From assembly GCA_023391285.1 (NCBI GenBank), contig JAEWBF010000117.1, positions 11,168-75,167 of the forward strand: DNA of 64,000 nucleotides, given 5' to 3'. This document shows positions 57,853 through 64,000 of the stretch, piece by piece. Within the stretch, counting starts at the first letter, position 1. Each line of letters starts with the position of its first letter. The position numbers were made by a program, and so were the translations under genes. A model generated the notes under the pieces. The model did no database searches. It was given only the letters and a program-made list of their open reading frames with translations, and was not told the origin of the DNA. This DNA comes from Verrucomicrobiota bacterium. Its GTDB lineage: Bacteria > Verrucomicrobiota > Verrucomicrobiia > Opitutales > Opitutaceae.

Positions 57853-59169
57853 ATGTCATCACCACATTCTTCCTCGATTCCCTTTTCTACTCTTCCCGCT
57901 CTCTCGGACGGCTCGCAGCGACGCGCGATGCGCTGCGCGATCGATTCGCGGTCGGCGTGGCCGCAATCCGCTCTCGCGCAGACCGCGCCCATCATCGCGC
58001 TGTGCCACTTGAGCTGGAATTGGGTCTGGCAGCGGCCTCAGCAATACCTTTCCCGCTTCGCGCGCTCGCACCGCGTGCTCTTCGTCGAAACGTATTGCAG
58101 CGATGTGCCGGCGACGCGCGTCGAACTTCGCCCCGCCGAGGGTCATCCCAACGTCACCCTCTGCGCCATGCATCTTCCCGCGTCGCGCTGGTCCGACGGA
58201 AAATTCATCGATCGCGAACGTCGACGCGCGCTGCAGCGCACGCTCTCCAGCGATCTGCAGGGCCAGTTCGACGATGCCATTCTCTGGTTCAACGACCCCA
58301 TGGCGGTCACGGCTTTCGCCGGCCATCTCGACGAGTCGCTCATCGTCTACGACTGCATGGACGAACTTTCACAGTTCAAAGGCGCTCCACCTGCGTTGCT
58401 CGAACGCGAGCGCGATCTGCTCCAGGTCGCCGACGTGGTTTTCTGCGGAGGTCGGAAGATGCGCGATCGCCGTCTTCGCTATAACTCCAATTCCCATTTC
58501 TACGGCACCGGCGTCGATACCCGCCATTTCGGCGCCGCACTCTCGAACGAAACCACCGTGCCCGTCGAAATCGCCGAATTGGGCGGACCCGTCCTCGGTT
58601 ACTTCGGCGTCGTCGACGAGCGCATCGACTACGATCTTCTCGCCGCTCTCGCCGACGCGGATCCCAATTGGCATGTCGTGATGATCGGTCCTTTCTGCAA
58701 GGTCGACCCCGCTCAGTTCCCGCAACGTCGGAATCTCCACTGGCTCGGCGGCCGTCCCTATGCGGACCTGCCCGCCTTCACCAAAGGCTTCTCCGTCGCG
58801 CTCATGCCGTTCGCGCTGAACGAGGCGACGGAATACATCAACCCCACCAAGGCGCTCGAATACATGGCCGCGGGCCGGCCCGTGGTCTCCACCGCGCTCG
58901 ATGAAGTGAAATCGAACTTCAGCAGCGTCGCGCGCGTCGCAAAGTCCCACGAACAATTCATTTCTCTCTGCCGTCGCGAAATCGAATCGCCTTCGCAGAC
59001 GCGCATCGCTCGCGGCCTTCGCCTCGCCGCCGAGAACACCTGGGAGGCCAACGTCGAAAAAATGGAAGCCCACATGGCCGCAGCCTTCGCGGAGCGTCGC
59101 GAAACATCCTCGTCCTCCGAACCTGCCGCAGTCGTCCCCTTCGTCGGCAACCAAACCGCGTATGTTTGA
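57853..59169 (+). CDS. GT1/GT4-like glycosyltransferase next to UDP-galactopyranose mutase
   Basis: A 438-residue GT-B enzyme. The N-terminal 45 residues are poorly ordered and might not be translated (an alternative ATG is at 57928). Conserved-looking blocks are LSWNWVWQRPQQYLSRFARS (WxxxxQRPQQ, typical of these enzymes), LIVYDCMDELSQFKG, ADVVFCGGRKMRDRRL, LGYFGVVDERIDYDLLAALA and the donor block EYINPTKALEYMAAGRPVVS. Enzymes with the RPQQ pattern often accompany UDP-galactopyranose mutase, suggesting a galactofuranose-related acceptor or donor; that link is from context. Its stop overlaps the next start by 8 bp. Confidence 0.8.
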   Translation: MSSPHSSSIPFSTLPALSDGSQRRAMRCAIDSRSAWPQSALAQTAPIIALCHLSWNWVWQRPQQYLSRFARSHRVLFVETYCSDVPATRVELRPAEGHPNVTLCAMHLPASRWSDGKFIDRERRRALQRTLSSDLQGQFDDAILWFNDPMAVTAFAGHLDESLIVYDCMDELSQFKGAPPALLERERDLLQVADVVFCGGRKMRDRRLRYNSNSHFYGTGVDTRHFGAALSNETTVPVEIAELGGPVLGYFGVVDERIDYDLLAALADADPNWHVVMIGPFCKVDPAQFPQRRNLHWLGGRPYADLPAFTKGFSVALMPFALNEATEYINPTKALEYMAAGRPVVSTALDEVKSNFSSVARVAKSHEQFISLCRREIESPSQTRIARGLRLAAENTWEANVEKMEAHMAAAFAERRETSSSSEPAAVVPFVGNQTAYV

Positions 59170-60280
59170 TTACCTTATCGTCGGTGCCGGCTTCGCCGGC
59201 AGCGTTCTCGCCGAAAGACTCGCCCGCGGACAGAACAAGAAAGTGCTCCTGATTGATCGTCGCCCCCACATCGGGGGCAACGCCTACGATTGCCATGATC
59301 AACATGGCATTCTGATTCACAAATACGGGCCGCACATCTTTCACACCAACTCCGCCGAGATCTTCAACTACCTCTCGCGGTTCACCGAGTGGCGCCAGTA
59401 TCAGCATCGCGTTCGCGCGATGGTCGACGGACGCCTCCTGCCGATCCCGATCAATCTCGATACGGTCAACGAGCTTTACGGCCTCAATCTCACGCCCGAC
59501 GGCATGAAGGAATATCTCGCCTCGGTCGCCGAAAAGAAGGAGCGCATCCTCACCTCCGAAGACGTCGTCGTGAATGGCGTCGGCCGCGAGCTCTACGAGA
59601 AGTTCTTCCGCAACTACACGCGCAAGCAGTGGGGCCTCGATCCCTCCGAACTCGATGCGCAGGTCACCGCCCGCGTGCCCGTTCGCTTCAATCGCGATGA
59701 CCGTTATTTCACCGACGCGTATCAAGCGATGCCCGCGCGCGGTTTCACTCATATGTTCGGCAACATGCTCGATCACCCGAACATCAAGATCATGCTTAAC
59801 GCCGACTACCGCGAAGTTCGCGACGAGGTCGCGTTCGACCAGCTGATTTTCACCGGTCCCATCGACGAATATTTCGATTATCGCTTCGGCCCGCTCCCCT
59901 ATCGCTGTCTCGAGTTCAAACACGAGACCCATCACAAGCCCGTCTTCCAAGCTGCGCCAGTGGTGAATTATCCGAACGAATACGCCTACACTCGCGTCAC
60001 CGAGTTCAAATACCTCACCGGACAAGAACATCCGCTCACGAGCGTCGTTTACGAATTCCCCCGCGCGGAGGGCGACCCGTATTATCCTATCCCCCGCGCC
60101 GATAACGCCGCCCTCTACAAGCGCTACCAAGCGCTCGCAGACGAAACGCCCGACGTCCATTTCGTCGGCCGCCTCGGCACCTATCGCTACTACAACATGG
60201 ACCAAGTCGTAGGCCAGGCGCTCACCCTCTATACGAAGTTCGCGAAATCCACTCGGGCCGAAGCTCTCGCTTCCGCGTGA
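59162..60280 (+). CDS. glf: UDP-galactopyranose mutase
   Basis: A 372-residue flavoenzyme. The N-terminal FAD motif is LIVGAGFAGSVLAERLA. Classical Glf blocks are HIGGNAYDCHD, KYGPHIFHTNSAEIF, EKFFRNYTRKQWGLDPSEL and the C-terminal RLGTYRYYNMDQVVGQALTL. It interconverts UDP-galactopyranose and UDP-galactofuranose through a flavin-sugar adduct, supplying the donor for galactofuranose glycans. Length is normal. It overlaps the glycosyltransferase gene by 8 bp, so the two are probably coupled. Confidence 0.95.
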   Translation: MFDYLIVGAGFAGSVLAERLARGQNKKVLLIDRRPHIGGNAYDCHDQHGILIHKYGPHIFHTNSAEIFNYLSRFTEWRQYQHRVRAMVDGRLLPIPINLDTVNELYGLNLTPDGMKEYLASVAEKKERILTSEDVVVNGVGRELYEKFFRNYTRKQWGLDPSELDAQVTARVPVRFNRDDRYFTDAYQAMPARGFTHMFGNMLDHPNIKIMLNADYREVRDEVAFDQLIFTGPIDEYFDYRFGPLPYRCLEFKHETHHKPVFQAAPVVNYPNEYAYTRVTEFKYLTGQEHPLTSVVYEFPRAEGDPYYPIPRADNAALYKRYQALADETPDVHFVGRLGTYRYYNMDQVVGQALTLYTKFAKSTRAEALASA

Positions 60281-60294
60281 ACTTCTGCGTCGTA

Positions 60295-60315
60295 GCACGG
60301 TCAAGCTGACCGTGC
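60295..60315 (+). terminator. Hairpin between glf and the GH2 gene
   Basis: GCACGGTC (60295-60302) and GACCGTGC (60308-60315) form a perfect 8-bp stem around AAGCT, 14 bp beyond the glf stop. It has no T-run, so it may attenuate rather than terminate. Like the hairpins at 41184 and 53381, it may belong to a dispersed family. Confidence 0.45.
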
Positions 60316-60358
60316 CTGCGTGAGCCAGCGCGCGCGCATCCGCCCGCGCATTGTCATC

Positions 60359-63193
60359 ATGTTTCCCTGCTCCGCGATTCCTCGTCCCGAATACCCGCGC
60401 CCCGATCGCCAACGCGGCCTCGTCGAAGGCACCGATTGGTTGAACCTCAATGGTCCTTGGCAATTCCGTTTCGACCCGCAGCGCCGCGGCCTCGACGAAC
60501 AATGGTTCGCCGCCTCCGGCCCCGACTGGCGCGAACAGATCATTGTGCCGTTCTGCTGGGAATCGCTCGCCGCTTGGGGCGAGGGCGACGCCGCCGGCAA
60601 CGACAACTACTACGCGACGCGCGTCTTCCTCAAACCGCTCGAGGTCACGCGCGAGAACCACCGCATCGCCGAGCGGCACGAGGTCGGCTGGTATCGGCGA
60701 CACATCGCCATCCCGGACAACCATCATTGGCGCAACAAACGCGTCATCCTCACAATCGGCGCCGCCGATTTTTTCACCGACTGTTGGAGCAACGGTCAAC
60801 ATTGCGGCCGCCACGAGGGCGGTTACGTCCCGCTCGAGTTCGACATCACTGATACGCTTTCGGCGTCCGACGGACAATTTCGCCGCGCCACCCTCGTGCT
60901 GCGCGTCGAGGATCCGATGGACAACCGCGAGCAACCCGTCGGCAAACAATGGGGCTGGTATACGCCCACCAGCGGGATCTGGCAGACCGTCTTCGTTGAA
61001 CCGAGACCCGCGGTCTACATCGACCATTTCCGCATCACCACCGACATCGACCAAGGTCGCGTTCATTTCGAGGTAGTCTGTCCGACTATCACTGACCGGC
61101 ATACCGTCGTGGTGGACATCATCCCTCCGGAAGCGCAGCCCCACCGGGTTACCCTCGATCCGCCTGTCGACTCCGTCGCCAAAGGAGACGCCGAGGTTTA
61201 CCCCGTGTCGCTCTGGGATCCCGGCGATCCGAAGCTGTATCACATCATCGTTCGCATCCTCGACGAGGACATGCAGATCGACTCGGTCCGCAGCTATTTC
61301 GGCATGCGAAAACTCGGCACCGTCCCTGCCACCGCGGAAAACCACCCCGCGATGCTTTCGCTCAACAACAAGCCCATCTATCTCCGCGGCGCGCTCTATC
61401 AGTCCTACCATCCCGACGGCGTCTATACCGCGACCGACGCGCGCACGCTCCGGAACGACATCGCGTTCGCCCGTGAGGCGGGCTTCGACTTCCTCCGCAT
61501 CCACATCAAGTTGGATGACCCGATCCTCCTCTACTACGCCGACACGCTCGGGATTCTGCTCATGCAGGATTTCCCCAACTTCGGCGAGGGTGGCGACACA
61601 TCTCTCGGCCGGAAACGCTTCGAGGAAATGATGCGGCTGGGCATCCGTCGCGACTTCAACCACCCGTCCATCGTCGCGTGGTGCATCTTCAACGAAACGT
61701 GGGGCTTCGGCGGGCAAACCGAACTCATGAAGTTCATCATGCCTTCCACGCGCGCCTCGAAAGAGGAAGCGAAGAAAGCCGCGGAGAAGCTGATCAACAC
61801 GTCGTCGTTCCAATGGATTCACGAGATGTGGAAGCTCGCCAAGACCTTGGATCCGACACGCCTCATCGAAGACATGAGCGTTGTCGTGTGGGAACACCTC
61901 GCCGCCTACGGTCACGTCGACACGGACATCAACTCCTGGCACTTCTATCTCGACGACTACTACAAGGCCAAAGCCCACATCGAGAACGTCGTCGCGAAAA
62001 CTCACCGCGGTTCGAGCTTCAACTACATCGAAGGCTTCCAGCAGGGAGACGCTCCTCTCATCAACAGCGAATACGGCGGAGTTGGCGCCCTCGATGGCGA
62101 CCGCGACGTCAGCTGGTCGTTTCGCTTTCTCACCAATGAACTCCGTCGGCACGGCCAGCTTTCCGCTTACATTTATACCGAGCTCACGGACGTGGAGTGG
62201 GAATACAACGGGTTCCTCAACTACGATCGCACCCGCAAGGAATTCGGCTATCTCCCCACCATCATCAACCAGGGAGACGTCCTTCCGATCAATGCACCCC
62301 CGATCGAAAAGATCGGTCCGGGCGGTTCAATCGATGTGGAAGTCATGTCGTCCCATTTCTCCCGCCGCCGCTGCGAGGGCGTCACTCTCCACTGGCTGTA
62401 TTCCGGTATCGATACTTTGGGGACATCTCATCCGTCGATCGAGCGCGGTCGCGCTCGGATTCCTTTTACACACCACCGGGTCGAACTCGCGCGTCGGATC
62501 ACGCTGACCGCGCCGAACCAGCCCATGCTCTGCACGCTCGCCGTCGCCGCCGTTCTCCCCGACGGCCAAACCGTCGCGGGCAATTACCTCCAACACTTCA
62601 TCTCCGATGGCGCGCTGCCCGAGCGCGAAGACCTCGGCAACATGCTCATCCTCCGGCGACGCGTCACCGACTGGATCGATGCCGAATGGAGCGCCGGCCA
62701 TAGCACGCGCGAAGAAGCCGGCAGCGCCGGCTCCTGTTTCGGTTACGGCCATGGCTTCTTTGAATGGGAATTCATCGACGAGGTGCTCCCGCTCCTCGGC
62801 CAGGCCAAACGCGTTCGCATCCTCTGCGAAGTATCCGCCCGCCGGCGCGACACGCCTCAAACCGACACTCATCGCTATGGGACCTACTTCGAACTCCTCC
62901 TGAACGATCTTCCCGTTCACCGCTCGCTGCTCCCCGATCACCCTCACGACACGCGCGGCGCCTTGAGCTATCTCCGTGGCGGTCGCGGAGCCTATGGTTA
63001 CCTGATGCGCACCGCTCTCGAAGGCGATCTTCTCGCCCAAGTCGCGGCCACCGCCAGCCGCAACGGCACCATCCGCCTCCGTTGCGCCGTTCCCGCCGCC
63101 GCCGCCCCGCATGGGGGAATGACTGTTTACGATTTCGACTGCGGCCGCTATCCCATCTGTCCGACGCTTTTGATCGAGTGGGAGCAAACGTGA
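60359..63193 (+). CDS. Glycoside hydrolase family 2 enzyme
   Basis: A 944-residue protein. An N-terminal jelly-roll (about residues 20-220, DWLNLNGPWQFRFDP and PFCWESLAAWGEG) is followed by an Ig-like domain and a TIM barrel from about residue 330 (NNKPIYLRGALYQSYHPDG). The acid/base Glu is E446 in IFNETWG and the nucleophile is E571 in INSEYGG, both in GH2 settings. Extra C-terminal domains from about residue 640 are of unclear type. No signal peptide is seen, so it looks cytoplasmic. Substrate unknown: beta-galactosidase, glucuronidase and mannosidase are all GH2 members. Start ATG 60359 is preferred over GTG 60320, which lies in the hairpin region. Confidence 0.85.
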   Translation: MFPCSAIPRPEYPRPDRQRGLVEGTDWLNLNGPWQFRFDPQRRGLDEQWFAASGPDWREQIIVPFCWESLAAWGEGDAAGNDNYYATRVFLKPLEVTRENHRIAERHEVGWYRRHIAIPDNHHWRNKRVILTIGAADFFTDCWSNGQHCGRHEGGYVPLEFDITDTLSASDGQFRRATLVLRVEDPMDNREQPVGKQWGWYTPTSGIWQTVFVEPRPAVYIDHFRITTDIDQGRVHFEVVCPTITDRHTVVVDIIPPEAQPHRVTLDPPVDSVAKGDAEVYPVSLWDPGDPKLYHIIVRILDEDMQIDSVRSYFGMRKLGTVPATAENHPAMLSLNNKPIYLRGALYQSYHPDGVYTATDARTLRNDIAFAREAGFDFLRIHIKLDDPILLYYADTLGILLMQDFPNFGEGGDTSLGRKRFEEMMRLGIRRDFNHPSIVAWCIFNETWGFGGQTELMKFIMPSTRASKEEAKKAAEKLINTSSFQWIHEMWKLAKTLDPTRLIEDMSVVVWEHLAAYGHVDTDINSWHFYLDDYYKAKAHIENVVAKTHRGSSFNYIEGFQQGDAPLINSEYGGVGALDGDRDVSWSFRFLTNELRRHGQLSAYIYTELTDVEWEYNGFLNYDRTRKEFGYLPTIINQGDVLPINAPPIEKIGPGGSIDVEVMSSHFSRRRCEGVTLHWLYSGIDTLGTSHPSIERGRARIPFTHHRVELARRITLTAPNQPMLCTLAVAAVLPDGQTVAGNYLQHFISDGALPEREDLGNMLILRRRVTDWIDAEWSAGHSTREEAGSAGSCFGYGHGFFEWEFIDEVLPLLGQAKRVRILCEVSARRRDTPQTDTHRYGTYFELLLNDLPVHRSLLPDHPHDTRGALSYLRGGRGAYGYLMRTALEGDLLAQVAATASRNGTIRLRCAVPAAAAPHGGMTVYDFDCGRYPICPTLLIEWEQT

Positions 63194-63365
63194 ACGTTTA
63201 ACTGCGCCGGTCACCAACCCGAACGCTCGTCCACTCATCCGCCCTCACGTGCGCGATTAGCCCTGCCTTGATTGCGCGAGGTCTCGCCCCATGGGGCAAG
63301 CCTCCGCCCCACTCTCCGGTAATTCCCGCAGAACTCCCCTCGCCCTCGCCGGTCTGCCGACTGCC

Positions 63366-64000
63366 ATGGTGGACCTTCGTCAATCGCGCTTTGGCGACTT
63401 CGTCTCCGCAAACAAGTTCCTCTGGTGCACGGGCATCGAGGACACCTTCATCACTGCGCCGCATCCCAAGACGGGCCGAACCCTCGACGAATACGAGCTG
63501 ACCGGCCATTATCACCACTGGCGCGACGACATCGACCTCATGGCCGAACTGGGCGTGCAGGCGGCGCGCTACGGGATTCCGTGGCATCGGATCAACCCTC
63601 AGCCCGGCGTCTGGGACTGGCAATGGGCCGATCGTCCGCTCGACTACATGCTTTCCCGCGGCATCGCTCCGATCGTCGATCTGGTTCACTACGGGCTGCC
63701 CGCTTGGATCGATGGTGCGTATCTAAATTCCGACTACCCGCGCCACGTCGCTGAATATTCCGCTCGTGTCGCGCAACGCTTCCGCGGCCGCATCCACGCT
63801 TACACGCCACTCAACGAACCGCGCATCACCGCCTGGTATTGCGGCCGCATTGGCTGGTGGCCGCCTTTCGGGAAGAGCTGGCGCAGCTTCGTCATGGTCA
63901 TGCTCGGCGTCAGTCGCGGCATCGTCGAAACCGTCCGCGCCCTGCACGAAGTCGATCCCGAGATCCTGTCCGTTCACGTCGACGCAACCGATCTCTACAC
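63366..64000 (+). CDS. GH1-like glycoside hydrolase, cut by window end
   Basis: An open frame from ATG 63366 runs off the end. It encodes FLWCTGIEDTFITAP, ARYGIPWHRINPQPGVWDWQ, IVDLVHYGLPAWIDG and the motif PLNEPRITAWY, in which E151 sits where the GH1 acid/base glutamate (TFNEP) lies. This is the N-terminal half of a GH1-type TIM barrel. Some relatives in glycan clusters are fused to an RmlD-like sugar-nucleotide-binding domain; that cannot be tested here. It lies 172 bp after the GH2 gene in the same direction; that gap holds only a GCCCCATGGGGC dodecamer palindrome. Confidence 0.75.
   Translation, partial: MVDLRQSRFGDFVSANKFLWCTGIEDTFITAPHPKTGRTLDEYELTGHYHHWRDDIDLMAELGVQAARYGIPWHRINPQPGVWDWQWADRPLDYMLSRGIAPIVDLVHYGLPAWIDGAYLNSDYPRHVAEYSARVAQRFRGRIHAYTPLNEPRITAWYCGRIGWWPPFGKSWRSFVMVMLGVSRGIVETVRALHEVDPEILSVHVDATDLY

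Noticed and set aside
58958..62152. A 1064-codon open frame on the minus strand opposite glf and the GH2 gene
   Set aside because: It lies wholly antisense to genes with clear catalytic motifs. Its product is rich in V, E, G, R and D without recognisable domains, as expected when high-GC codons are read on the opposite strand.

Overview
The window looks like a chromosomal segment of a high-GC verrucomicrobium, most likely of the Opitutaceae type. This is inferred from four things: a very long autotransporter-repeat protein ending in a PEP-CTERM sorting tail, the near absence of Shine-Dalgarno sequences before start codons, dense C-rich coding on the plus strand, and short dispersed hairpins or decamer repeats in the few intergenic gaps. 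No rRNA, tRNA, CRISPR array, insertion sequence, phage gene or replication origin was seen.

Region 1 (1-37839, all plus strand) is one almost gapless surface-polysaccharide locus of about 32 genes that begins upstream of the window. It opens with an asparagine-synthetase-type amidotransferase fused to a GT4 glycosyltransferase. Next come a dTDP-sugar ketoisomerase (FdtA type) and an ABC exporter pair (Wzm/Wzt type, the ATPase carrying an extra C-terminal domain). After these follow roughly a dozen GT4/GT-B and GT2 transferases, a GT11 fucosyltransferase, four FkbM methyltransferases and one further SAM methyltransferase. The locus also holds two hexapeptide-repeat acyltransferases, four multi-spanning GT-C-like membrane proteins, two proteins with DxD motifs of no recognised family, a Wzy-like polymerase, an O-antigen-ligase-like protein and a WbaP-like initiating phosphoglycosyltransferase. 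Most junctions are ATGA, GTGA or TGATG overlaps, so the genes are probably translationally coupled. Together they could build a long, fucosylated, methylated and acylated glycan on undecaprenyl phosphate. Both an ABC exporter and polymerase/ligase candidates are present, and no Wzx flippase is visible.

Region 2 (37840-47528) is housekeeping: a flavin disulfide reductase, hisA (minus), an M42 aminopeptidase, a secreted DUF4380-like protein (minus), and the protein-quality-control set tig-clpP-clpX (minus). Divergent from tig are tsaB and alr.

Region 3 (47529-53441) is a single 1918-residue exported beta-strand-repeat protein with a PEP-CTERM tail. It is preceded by a perfect 20-bp palindrome.

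Region 4 (53442-57540) holds uvrB and a membrane/coiled-coil protein on the minus strand, and a glutamate-dehydrogenase family gene on the plus strand. Region 5 (57541-64000) is a second, smaller carbohydrate cluster: a glycosyltransferase, UDP-galactopyranose mutase, a GH2 glycosidase, and a GH1-like glycosidase that runs off the end of the window.
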